Origin: Aphanomyces cochlioides
Lineage: Eukaryota > Oomycota > Saprolegniomycetes > Saprolegniales > Verrucalvaceae
Length of the DNA: 64,000 nucleotides
NCBI GenBank assembly: GCA_019828595.1
Contig: JAHQRK010000001.1
Span: 124,001-188,000 of the forward strand
Reading direction: 5' to 3'
Under the pieces are notes generated by a model that was given only the letters and a program-made list of their open reading frames with translations, did not search any database and had not been told where the DNA came from. This document shows positions 54,001 through 64,000 of this stretch, piece by piece; within the stretch, counting starts at the first letter, position 1; each line of letters opens with the position of its first letter. Made by a program: the position numbers and the translations under genes.

Positions 54001-57000
54001 TGTGCTGGGCTCAGAACAACCTCGTGGATTACCTCGAAATCGTGATGCTTCGATGGGAACTTCCTCTAAACCTCAGCCGTCGTGGTTCGACGATAGGAAT
54101 ATGCGTAGCAGGCCGCCACAGTCGTATGAGCCACCAAGAAGCGATGGTGGGAAAATTTCAAGATCTCCAATGCGTCCATACCCTGGTCGAGAAATCGATG
54201 AGAACGCCCGCTTTGGAACGTACCAATATCAACGCCTGAAAGATAGCAACCCAAGAAACCAGTACCCAGCCGGACAGGATCGTAGTCCAGCGATGTATCC
54301 TCCACCTTCAGTCCAACCAAAATTTCCTCCCTTTGGGAATGTGGACGATGAGGAAGACGATCTTCAGAATGTCGACAATACCACACATGCTGTGAAATCA
54401 TTTCGTCAGACCCGAAACTCTCGTGGAAGCAACACATACTCACCGCACGATGTCAGGCGGAATGAAGTCAACATTCAGCGTGGTCAACAACTTCCTCAAC
54501 GCTATGTTTATGCATCTCAATCTGAAGAAGGTTATCAAAGACGCACTGATCGGCCATCATCGACTTCCTATACCCGGGAAAACGAAAGATTTGACCGAAA
54601 TGTGCCTGTATCGAATCGCCCTCTTCGCACTCCCGATTATGCACGAAACAATGACTCGTACAGCATACCTCAGGGTAGGGGGCCGTCTGTAGATGGCTCA
54701 TTCTACAGCACAACCTACTATGATTCAGTGATGAGATCAAGCGCATTCAACCAGGACCCTCATATCAGCGGTACATACATGGAACACGCGAGCAACATTC
54801 CTTCCCCTACTGAGGCTCTTTACGATGGTGCTCAAGATGATTCAGACACCGACAACGCACCCCACGCGCGTAATTATGATTATGATGAGACAGAGGAAAG
54901 CCAAGATCATGGTTTGACCCTTGAACAACTTCGACTCCATGGTCAACAGTCTCGTGCGTACCGACAAGAACCCTACAACGAGCGAGATATTTACTATGGC
55001 GGAAGAAATATCAGTCGGTAAGTATTTCCCCAAAAACGCAAGCTGACCTTTTGAAGGCCTCCATCGGAAGGACATGCGTCAAGGCAGTCTTTTGGCCCTC
55101 GGGTACAAGAAGCGCCAGTCGTAATAGAACTGACAAGTGATGCTTTGCGGGAACATAATGCTCGAACAAGTATTCATGGAGCTATGGTTCGAGATTCGAT
55201 CGGCGGTTCATCACAGTTTCCTCAGCAGCAGCAGTCATATCATGTACGAGACAGCTTTCAAAATGGAAATGTGGAATTAGGATCTCGTCAGTCGTTCCGC
55301 GACAGTCGACAAATGAAGTATTCAGTATAAAGTTCGAATACATCCTGACTGTGACATACTGTAGTGACATCAGTAGCCCAAATGATTCAAATTTGAGAGC
55401 AGAGGGAAATGCACTTGAAAGCAAAGTGGACAGTCTTCACAACGAAAACATGCTGGATGCATCCAACATTTTAAATGAGGACGTCGGCCAGTTGGATGCA
55501 GCACAACACTCAGGCAATAGAGATGATGCCTTGTCCGATTCGACTGGATCTCCAGCCAATACAATTGTTCTTGGAAGTGTTCACGAGACCACAAAACCTC
55601 CTCCATCTCAACGTAAATCTGGTGCACAGCAAGGACGACCAAAATTGGCCCCTCCTGGCAATCCACCTCAGTCAAACTGGTACCCCGTGCCTCGCTGGGC
55701 AAACGTGGACGAGAAGGATAAAATGTGCACTGAATTCACGATCTTGTTCAACCGCATTGCTTCGGAGAAAAAAATGTCCAAGGAAACACTGGAAATTCGT
55801 GCGGCATTTCCTGAATACAAATTAGAAAAATCCGACTGGATGCTGGCAAAAAGGCGGACACAACAAGATGACTTGGTCACTATCCAGTGTGTTGCACGTT
55901 TGCCGATGGATCTTTTGGTCTCGGACTCAACAGAAAACACTGGTAAGAGTGCAACCAAGCAGAATTCACTTGCAGGATTCCTCCTGAAACGTGGCGAGGT
56001 CAACGTCACAATGCAGCGGCGATACATGATCCTGGCCGACAACGAGTTGGTTTACTACAAGGAGAACCCTGAACTAAATAAAGGATGGTTCGGTAAGGAA
56101 AAACCCCGCGGCTCCCTGCACATGGGCAACGTTTCGCTCATCCGACCTTATCTTGACTCTCTAACCCTCGAATTGGTCACAAACAAGAGAACTTGGGTCC
56201 TCCAAGCTGAATCAGAAAGGGAGTACAAAGCCTGGGCGCGAGCTCTTTGCCACTGTGTGCCTTATGAAGCAGTCGATGTTGTATTCCGCCGCATGTTTCA
56301 ATTGGCTGAGGTGGATGCATCCAACGTAAATGAAGTTCGCCTGGCGACTCTTCCTAGCTTCACTGTCCAAGAAACTGTGGATCATATCTTGATCAATTAC
56401 CTCCAAATGGCTGGTGCTCTTCCACTGAAGCCCCACCGCCCGGAAGATTTTTTTTTGAAAGTTACAGGTTATCGAGATTACATGGTTAATCCATCTTCGC
56501 CAGTGAGTCAGTACTCCCATGTTCAAGAATGCCTGTTCACCAAGAAGACACTCTGTTTAACTTTGATACATCGAGACGCCATATCCGACAGTATCCACGA
56601 CGCGGCCTTACTGAGTGAGCGCCTCGCAAAGTCATTTTTAAAACCCCAGGAGAGCAATCGAAAAGTCGAATTGAAAAATGCAGTTGCCAGTGGGCTGTAC
56701 AAACGCCCTTTAACCTTTGCGGTACAAGACGTTCGACACATACGACCTCAAGATAACACCCACGTTGTCGTCACTGCTGAATTGATTTATGCTGGCCGGA
56801 GATTAGAAAAAATCGCGGACACTGCTGAAGTACCGCTTGAAACTCAAAAGAATGGCACAAGCGGCAAGTGGACAAATCCTCGATGGTACTCGACTGGTCT
56901 TAACATAAATGCTCTTCCCCGAGAAACTCGCCTTGTCTTCACAATTTTCGGATTTCAAACAACCCAAACGAACAAATGGACACCACTCGCAACCACTGGA

Positions 57001-59309
57001 ATCAGCATCTTTAATTCAGAGGGACTTCTGAACCAAGGTGAGCAAATTTTGCCTCTGCTAGACACCAACCGATCTTCTTTCCACACTGGCCCGCTCCCTC
57101 AAATCCTTCTAGCAAATGCACCCTATCTCATCGTATTATTCTCTTCCTACAAGTTTTATTGATTCTTCTGTCGTAGGTCACACTTTCCTCGCCTAGACTT
57201 GCTATTAAGTTTGACTGGACTTCATACCAAGGCAGCGAGTATCAACCAGATATTTCTCTTGATCGACATGGGTGGCTCTACGAGCGAGCTGCGGCGTCAA
57301 TCAGTGCGCCATGGACTGAAAAATGGTGCCAAATAAACCATGCCACATTCAGCTTCAGCATCGCATCGGACAGCAATTCAGGGACTCTCCAATCTTTCTC
57401 TCTTGAAGGTGCAACAGTTGTCGCATCGGATTCTACGTCAGCCAAGTCGACTTCAACCATGCGTCGAGATTTAAAGACATGGGTTTTCACAGTGCACCTG
57501 CAGAGAAGCCAGAGAGCATTTGTTTTCGCCACCAGAACTCGCCAAGAAAGGGAGTCGTGGATTAAAACAATTCAGTTGGTGGCTGCAAAAACAAATGATC
57601 TAGACGAGGCCCATTCGGTGAAGGATGCCCTTGAACCAGGACAAGACAAACACGCCCGTTATCTCAACAAGTTCGTCAAACCCGTGGGCGTGGCACAAGC
57701 AAGTGATTTGGGCGATTTCGAGTACCTCGTCCAGCTCATTCAAGAAAATCCGCTGTTTAATCTGACAGGATACGAGAAGATCATTTTGTGGCGCCACAGA
57801 CGCGCTTTTCTTGGTTCTTTTGAAGCTCTGCCTCGTATTCTGTCGTGTGTGAATTGGCTTGATCCTGAACAAGTGAACGAAATTGTGTCAATTCTCCCAG
57901 CTTGGACAACCCCGCGGCATCCTGTTGCGTATATTGCACTGCTCGAGCTCACGGATGCTCGCGTGCGGCAGTTTGCAGTGGAGCAACTGAGTAAACTCAC
58001 GGATTCTGCTTTCCGTCAGTTTCTTCCTCAACTCGTCCAAGCCTTGAAGTCCGAAACGTACCACACGTCGCCGCTCGCCGGTTTACTCATTGAACGCGCT
58101 CTCAAGAATCCCAATCAAATTGGCTTTGACCTCTTCTGGTGCCTCAAAGTCGAAACGTATCATCCACAATATCAAGAACGCTTTGGTCTCCTCTTGAACT
58201 GCTATGTTGACGTTTGTTCACTCAAGATCCGCGCGATTCTCCGCTTTCAAGAAGTGCTCTTCGCCGAGGGTGGTCGACTCGACAAGATTTGCATTGAAGT
58301 CCGTCGACTCAAAGCGACAAATGTACCTGAGCGTGAAGTAACGGCGACTCTGCACAATCTGCTCGACCAACTCAATGAAACTCTGCCGTCTTCTTTCCAA
58401 CTGCCCATCGACCCTCGTATCGAAGTGGGTAAGCTCATCGTGGCCAAGTGTTACGTGATGAACTCGGCGAAATCTCCTCTATGGCTCGAGTTTGAAAACG
58501 CCGAAGCGGGACAGCAGTCGACTGCTGTCATCTTCAAGAGCGGTGAAGACTTGCGTCAGGAAATGCTCATCTTACAGCTTCTTCGCGTCATCGACGACAT
58601 GTGGCGGGAAGACGGCAAGAATTTCGCGCTCGAACCTTATCGCTGTGTCTGCACTGGTCCTCGCACAGGTGTAATTCAAGCCGTGCCGCGGTCCGTGTCG
58701 TCGACAGAGATTCAAAATCGTGGCCATTCGACGCGTGGTCTTCTAGGCGCCGTGACTGAAGATTGTTACCTCGTCTGGATTCAAGAGCACAATTCGTCGA
58801 GTCGAAGCCAAAAGGCCGTGATTGACTTGTTCATGCGATCTTTGGCTGGCTATTCCGTCGCGACGTATATCTTGGGCCTTGGCAACCGACAGTACGACAA
58901 CATCATGATGACACACGAAGGCCGGGTATTCCTCATCGACTTGAGCCACTTCCTGGGCGTGTACAAGTATGTGCCACTCCTCAACATGACGCTCAAACGG
59001 GATCGGACTCCGTTCGTTTTGACGCCTCAAATGTCGTTTGTGTTTGGTGGAGAGACTTCACCTGGTTTTCTCAAGTTTATCAAATTATGTGGAGATGCTT
59101 TCAATGTCGTTCGACAGCATTTGCATCTTGTGGTGACGCTTCTCGTCTTGATGTTGCCTGCCGAGTTGCCCGAACTGGTCGATCGAGAGGCCATTCAATA
59201 CATTGTCGAGACCGTTTGTCCCGAGCTCGATAAAACGGAGGCGTTTCTTCATTTTGAGACGCTTGTGCGGCAAATTCATAGTTTCAAATGGAATACCGCG
59301 GGTCATTAA
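51074..59309 (+). CDS. PI3-kinase family protein with two PH domains
   Basis: Four exons (51074-55017, 55057-55317, 55365-57132, 57177-59309; introns 39, 47 and 44 nt) give 2,701 residues in phase from ATG 51074. Residues 1 to about 1500 are low-complexity and charged, with repeated motifs. Then come PH domain 1 (about 1602-1705, AGFLLKRGEVNVTMQRRYM), a Ras-binding-like domain (about 1730-1840), a C2 domain (about 1845-2010), PH domain 2 (about 2021-2130, GWLYERAAAS, RQERESWIKTIQ), the PIK helical domain (about 2163-2335) and the lipid-kinase domain (about 2395-2692). The ATP-site Lys is present (VIFKSGEDLRQEM). The catalytic loop reads GLGNRQYDNIM, where class I enzymes have DRH, and the DFG position reads IDLSH. 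The scaffold suggests a membrane-recruited phosphoinositide 3-kinase; activity is uncertain. Confidence 0.92.
52768..52849 (+). repeat. 41-bp tandem duplication within the PI3K N-terminus
   Basis: The block starting GCCAACCTTCGTCAGGAG at 52768 repeats at 52809. Because 41 is not a multiple of three, the two copies are read in different frames (PTFVRSLSAPL, then QPSSGVFRPPYPV), yet the main frame stays open. Confidence 0.92.
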
Positions 59310-60154
59310 GCCAAGACGACGACGTCAGCAGCTTTACAAGGCGGAAGAGCTACGATATTACAAGGAGGTGGCCAAGTCACAGAGAAAGAACTCGTTTAGA
59401 GATTGGCAATCGTAAAGTTCGCCATCAATTTCGTGAGCTTCGCCGCAACCTTTAGTGTGTAACGCGCCAGCGGCACCGTTCATGCGGTTCGCCCAGTTGT
59501 TCTCAGTCATGTTGACAAATGCACTATTGGATAAGGCGACGTAATCACAATCCCTTGTTGGTAATCGTTGTTGAGACTTCATTAGCAGTATGGTTGACCA
59601 AGTTTGTCAGGAACTTGTCTCCAAAGCAATTGCCTCCCGATAGAGCATTCCATTCGAGCCTTGTAGGAATGCTGCGAGTTGTCCAACATGTGGTTGATGT
59701 TGATGTGCAAGAAGATATATTTGATTGTAATTCTTGTCGGCGGGTCCAATGTCGACTGGATAGAGTTAACATGTAAAATCAGTGACTAGGGTTGTTTGAT
59801 GATCTTGGCTAGAAGTATACACTAACTTACGACTTTAAACACAAGGGCGGGTGATGGTATGACCATGTCACGCTCTGTAGTGGAACCACCTATCTAAAGC
59901 GAACGGCCCAACGTGTGGTCATTTAAACGACGTTGTTGACGAAGATACGATGTCCAGTTGTGGCAACCTCGAAAGACTTGGTATAAACAAGAGTGAGCGA
60001 TTTTGCCGTCGCCCCGACAAAACTCAAAATTTCCTGCCCTCCTTGATGTAGAATCACGGGTTACCTTGAGTACGTCGTAATCATGTTTCGCCAAGTCATC
60101 GAACCAGTTCGGAACGAGGTCTCAGAACTCGACGCCATACAATCATGAGGAAAG
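59310..60154. other. intergenic, possible gene remnant
   Basis: Between PI3K and CRN5. Minus-strand frames at 59582-59358 (ALSNSAFVNMTENNWANRM) and 60094-59894 (HDYDVLKVTRDSTSRRAGN) have protein-like composition but are short, lack starts and fall in different frames. They could be pieces of a degraded secreted-protein gene. No family recognised. Confidence 0.35.
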
Positions 60155-62035
60155 TTAACGTGATAGATTATATAAATTACGAATCCATACTCGCCGTACC
60201 AAGTTTGTCTCCTTGTCCTTTGGCCAACCAAACGGTTCAAGTAGTCCAGTTCCTATCACTGTTGAGATTTTGAACGTCTTCAGCTTGTCTTGATCAATTA
60301 CGAAGATAATCTCTATTTTCTTCACCTCGAAACTCTCTTGCGACTTCGACAGCATATCCAGCCATTCGTAAAAGTAATCGATATGGAAAGAATGCTTATC
60401 GGCACTCGTCACTCGCACAAATCGTACGTGCTGACTACTCTTGCATACCATAATAGCGTCATATCCGCCTTGGTTCCATTTTTGTGGCTTGATCCAAACG
60501 GGGTGAGCAGAAGAAAGCTCTGGTATTCCATCCCCAACCACAATAAGCGATGGACCCCATGTGTCAACTTCGTTGCCTTCCGCATCAATCAGAGTGAGAC
60601 CGCCGGTTAGAAGACTTGCGAAGAATGCCATCTCCAACATCCATCCGTCCAATACTGGGTTTGAACTGTCTCGATGCGTCGACATGAACTTCTTGATTCC
60701 CTCTAGACCGCATCTGACCGCAATAAGCGTCCCAGCATACCGACTGATCACTGAATACACTATACCCACTGCGTGAGATCGCTTAAACATCCCAGATAGA
60801 CGGTTTATGCATAACGATGAACGCTGGCCGCTCGTTGCAGCTGACATGGCATCGTTTAAAGCATCAACAGCATCGCTCAACTTCGTTGCCACGGTCGTAG
60901 TGTCGAATTGAAACATGTAACGACAGGAACCACCCGCGTAGTAATATTTGGACTCGATCATTGCTGCACGAGACATCTCTTCATCAGGCAACACAACAGA
61001 GGCATCCAGATATTGCGACACACTCTTGAACACCTCGTCATCATTGATCGCATTGAGGTACTCATCCAGAGTCCAGGACCACACGAAGAACTCCTTTGCA
61101 CTTGTCGCAATCTCCGTGTCTTCCTGAATCTTCCCACGGGAGGCAACTGAACAAACAAACGCGAGCCGCCGCTTCTTCACTTTGTTTGCTTGAAGGAACC
61201 ATCGGACGCATTTTCCTGTCAGCTTACTAAACTCATTTGCTGTGGTCCACCCGTCGACGAGCACTATATGATGTCTTGTATCGTCATCCATCAACACTTC
61301 ATCCATGTCCGAGATATCATCAAGAAATCGAGTCATTCGATGGTCGCCGATGAGCCGTACGCTTCGCATAACCAGAGGTTTCCCCACGTGGATCCAAGTC
61401 ACCATCCATTCACTTCTGTTCACAGTCGACGCGAAGGCCATCGCTGTGGTTGACTTTCCTGTTCCAGGAGGGCCAAGAATCCAGCCCATATGACCATCTT
61501 TCAATACCTCGTCACGCAAGAACTCGAATTGTCGGTGGAATGTTGGCCTGCAGTAGAGCTTCACGCGAACTGGTGGGAGTCCGGATTCGACCACATCCTG
61601 TTGCTCCAGCAGGAAGAACTGTGAGTTTGTGTCGTATTCGTGTGATCCCCATCGAGTCGACTGCCACACTAGGCGTTGCTTCTTGTTGGATAATGCAGTT
61701 TCCAGAACTTGTGGCAGTTCCACCAGCACGTGAATCCGTTGATGTGGAGGTTGAGACTTTGCTCCAAAATACTCATTGAGTTTCAACAAGGGATTCATTT
61801 CCTTGTACTCTTTGTCAATCTTGCCTTTTAAAAAAGTCTTCATATTGCCGTCGTTCGCAAGCCAAACGCTCTTCCTGTGGCGATTCTTCTTTCGTGCCAG
61901 GTACAATTTCAAATGACTTGCCGGGAACTTGAATCGATCTTGATACCGCTGAGTCTCAAAAACGGCCTGTTGCAGCTTGCTCACTTTCGCATCGACCGCG
62001 ATATTCACGGGAAACAGAATCGCTTCGCCGTACAT
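60155..62035 (-). CDS. CRN: CRN5: Crinkler-type effector, uninterrupted body
   Basis: Single frame of 626 residues from ATG 62035. The header contains KLYLARKKN, matching the LYLARK variant of the CRN motif. HVLVELP follows at about residues 101-107, a P-loop NTPase with GPPGTGKST near 191, a probable Walker B (IVLVDGW) near 259, and a C-terminal region with YDAIMVCK and VRVTSADKHSF, resembling CRN restriction-endonuclease-fold domains. It has little sequence identity to CRN1-4 outside these motifs, so it is a different subfamily. An upstream ATG at 62061 lies in another frame; joining it would need one extra base, so either the header is a few residues short or it carries a one-base frameshift. 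No signal peptide was seen. Host-nucleus targeting is family knowledge. Confidence 0.85.
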   Translation of the reverse strand: MYGEAILFPVNIAVDAKVSKLQQAVFETQRYQDRFKFPASHLKLYLARKKNRHRKSVWLANDGNMKTFLKGKIDKEYKEMNPLLKLNEYFGAKSQPPHQRIHVLVELPQVLETALSNKKQRLVWQSTRWGSHEYDTNSQFFLLEQQDVVESGLPPVRVKLYCRPTFHRQFEFLRDEVLKDGHMGWILGPPGTGKSTTAMAFASTVNRSEWMVTWIHVGKPLVMRSVRLIGDHRMTRFLDDISDMDEVLMDDDTRHHIVLVDGWTTANEFSKLTGKCVRWFLQANKVKKRRLAFVCSVASRGKIQEDTEIATSAKEFFVWSWTLDEYLNAINDDEVFKSVSQYLDASVVLPDEEMSRAAMIESKYYYAGGSCRYMFQFDTTTVATKLSDAVDALNDAMSAATSGQRSSLCINRLSGMFKRSHAVGIVYSVISRYAGTLIAVRCGLEGIKKFMSTHRDSSNPVLDGWMLEMAFFASLLTGGLTLIDAEGNEVDTWGPSLIVVGDGIPELSSAHPVWIKPQKWNQGGYDAIMVCKSSQHVRFVRVTSADKHSFHIDYFYEWLDMLSKSQESFEVKKIEIIFVIDQDKLKTFKISTVIGTGLLEPFGWPKDKETNLVRRVWIRNLYNLSR

Positions 62036-62477
62036 GCGCAGTTCACCTCAACTTCCACCATGCCCTCGTCCACTTTGAGGATAATTCTCGACTGAGAAAC
62101 AGCAGAATTGCCGCTTCATTTTCAGCCAATAAGATCACGTTATCAAGTTTTTCTGAGATATCCACATTTACCAGAATTAATAGTAAGGCAATATAGTACT
62201 ACTCCAGACCACAATGTTTGTTAGGCTTGACTTTTGATTGACGGGATTTTTCTAATTGCAACCATTTGAGTGCTCTGATTGGATGCATTAAATGTACAAA
62301 CGTAGGCCTTTCATTGGCTATCTCATTTGCCTCCAAATTCTCATTGTGGCGGGAATTGTGCCCTCTCAAAGTCAGATAGATGATCATTCGAGTCGACTAG
62401 ATTTCATTCATTTTGAATCTTACACGTTCAATAACACTTCCGTTGCCTCAGTACGCGCATTCTCCTAGCTCTTCCAA
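62036..62477. other. intergenic between CRN5 and the mariner relic
   Basis: Should hold the CRN5 promoter. TTTCATTCATTTTGAAT at about 62401-62417 resembles the oomycete initiator and points toward the mariner relic. TAGTACTACTCCAGACCACA near 62194 could be a mariner-type end, but no right partner lies in the window. Confidence 0.4.
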
Positions 62478-62524
62478 ATGTCATCTCAACCGAATCCTTT
62501 CCCGCTCGTCCTGCGCACCAACGA

Positions 62525-63876
62525 AACCTGACCGACGACGACCGACGGAACATGTACGAAATGCTTCTAGAGGTCGCCGTTGAAAGCAAACTTCCGCGTG
62601 GAGCAATAGTGAAGACCGCGCAACACTATCAATGTCATGCGCTTACGGTGTCGCGCTTGTGGGCTCAAGCAGGCTATCACTCGCGAGCGGCGCTCATTCA
62701 GACGACACCTCGGCAAAAATGAAAGGTAAATCCTCTGAAACTCTATATTTCTATCAAAACTATTGATTCATACGAGAATAAATTTTAACAAATTTACTTT
62801 TTTAGGAAATTGTGGATCAAAGCCCAAACGATCAGCAAGTGCCATCGAAGAGACCGTGAAGGCGACAGATCCAGAAGTTCGACAAACTCTCCGCATGATG
62901 GCAGACAAAGATCCCGAAGACCACACTCATCCGGCACATGAACGAAACCATGAAGCTCAAAGCAAGAACAAGTCACGTCAAGCCATTGTTGACCGAAACC
63001 AACAGAAGATGGCGACTCCAATTTGCGACGGACTCTCTTCGACTTGGGCCATGCGGGAACTATTTATTTCACAGCATGCATGATCGCGTGCACGTTGATG
63101 AGAAATGGTTTTACGTGACCCAGGTCAAAGAGAAGTTCTACGTATACGATGATGAAGTGCTTGCCGTCAAGAGCACCAAATCAAAATCGTTCATCACGAA
63201 GGAGCTTTTTCTCGCGGCAGTGGCTCGCCCAAGATATAACGCCAACAAGAAAATTACTTTCGATGGAAAAATTGACATTTGGCCATTCCTCGAGGAGACG
63301 TTTGCCAAGAGAAGCAGCAAAAATCGCGCAAAGGGAACAAGTCTCTTGGTTCCTATCTCGGTTAATGCGAAAGTCTACTCTGAAACAATTCTTAATAAAG
63401 TTATTCCTGCCATTCAGGCTAAGTTTCCAGTTGGAAACCAGCCTAATGGAATGTTTATCCAACAGGACAATGCAAGTCCTCACAAATGTATCACAACGGA
63501 TGTTTTGGTTGCGCGTGGTTTGACTGGAATTGAAGTAATGAACCAAGCCGCCAACTGCCCAGACTTTAATGTCCTTGATCTGGGTAATTTTAATGCCCTC
63601 CAACGCTTGCAACAACAACAACGATCTCGAACAATTGAAGAACTTGTCTGTGCTGTCAACTTTGCTTTTGAAAAATTGCCCTCCGACACCTTGGTAAAGT
63701 CGTTTATTACCTTACAAAAGGTTCTCGAGAAGTCCATGGAGGTCGAGGGTAGAAATGACTACCAGCTCCCTCATTTGCGCAAGGATGCATCCAAAATGGA
63801 CTTGGCCAATTTCAATGTCCAATGTGCTCCTTCGACGTATTCTAACGCTCTGGCTTTGTTGAATTCCCAACCATGA
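62525..63876 (+). pseudogene. plant-type mariner-like transposase, frameshifted
   Basis: N-terminal helix-turn-helix part at 62525-62722 (LTDDDRRNMYEMLLEVA, then HALTVSRLWAQAG), ending in TGA at 62720. A probable intron, 62726 to about 62805, leads to CGSKPKRSASAIEETV. A frame change near 62906 precedes KIPKTTLIRHMNETM. The catalytic domain is then open to the stop at 63876, with VHVDEKWFY (first Asp), QQDNASPH (second Asp) and CPDFNVLDLG (third Asp). This is the DDD signature of plant/oomycete mariner-like elements. I count 36 residues between the second and third Asp, against 39 in typical plant copies. Without repair of the two breaks no full transposase is made. The right terminus may lie beyond the window. 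Confidence 0.8.
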
Positions 63877-64000
63877 GTAGTTTTAATAAAATAGATAAAG
63901 TCAATTATATTTGCTTGAATAATTATGTTGTTGTGCAGTTTCAACACAATTTTTCATATAAAAGTTTCATCCGTTGCATACTTTAATCAAGTCAAAAACT
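63877..64000. other. right edge, 3' flank of mariner relic
   Basis: AT-rich sequence after the stop codon, with AATAAAATAGA-type signals near 63885. No terminal repeat was identified before the window ends. Confidence 0.4.

Overview
The window looks like nuclear DNA of an oomycete, most likely a saprolegnialean such as Aphanomyces. This is an inference from gene content. It carries five Crinkler (CRN)-type effector genes or relics with LYLALK/LYLARK-like and HVLVVVP/HVLVELP motifs. It also has a large ankyrin-kinase of a type expanded in water moulds, a myosin, an ABCC transporter, a PI3K and a TAF1, all with very short introns of about 36-47 nt. No ribosomal, tRNA, CRISPR or prokaryotic signals were seen.

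The left part (1-30.0 kb) is repeat-rich accessory DNA. In order it holds a broken Crypton-like tyrosine-recombinase element (about 0.95-3.85 kb) and a Tc1/mariner element with four internal direct repeats (4.32-5.86 kb). Next is a tail-to-tail CRN pair (6.5-11.5 kb), a Stowaway-like MITE (11.8-12.4 kb), a PIF/Harbinger-type transposase relic (14.8-15.65 kb) and a second Crypton (15.9-18.3 kb). A head-to-head CRN pair (19.3-23.7 kb) is followed by a possible VPS13-like fragment and a MULE transposon (about 25.5-30.0 kb) with 24-bp palindromic tandem arrays. The four CRN copies are mosaics of each other and every one carries at least one disabling lesion.

The middle and right part (30.3-59.3 kb) is compact housekeeping and signalling DNA: TAF1 (+), an ABCC transporter (+), a CH-domain myosin (-) lying 41 bp tail-to-tail from the transporter, an ankyrin-repeat protein kinase (-), and a 2,701-residue PI3-kinase-like protein (+). 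Exon phases for the transporter, myosin and PI3K join without remainder, which supports those models.

The right edge (60.1-64 kb) returns to accessory DNA: a fifth CRN gene (-), the only one with an uninterrupted effector body, and a plant-type mariner-like transposase relic (+).

The most unusual signals are the combinatorial mosaicism of the CRN quartet, an IR/DR Tc1 element with 36 residues between the last two catalytic positions, a PI3K whose catalytic loop lacks the canonical DRH, a myosin with an N-terminal calponin-homology domain, and a filled/empty pair of sites around a Stowaway-like MITE.
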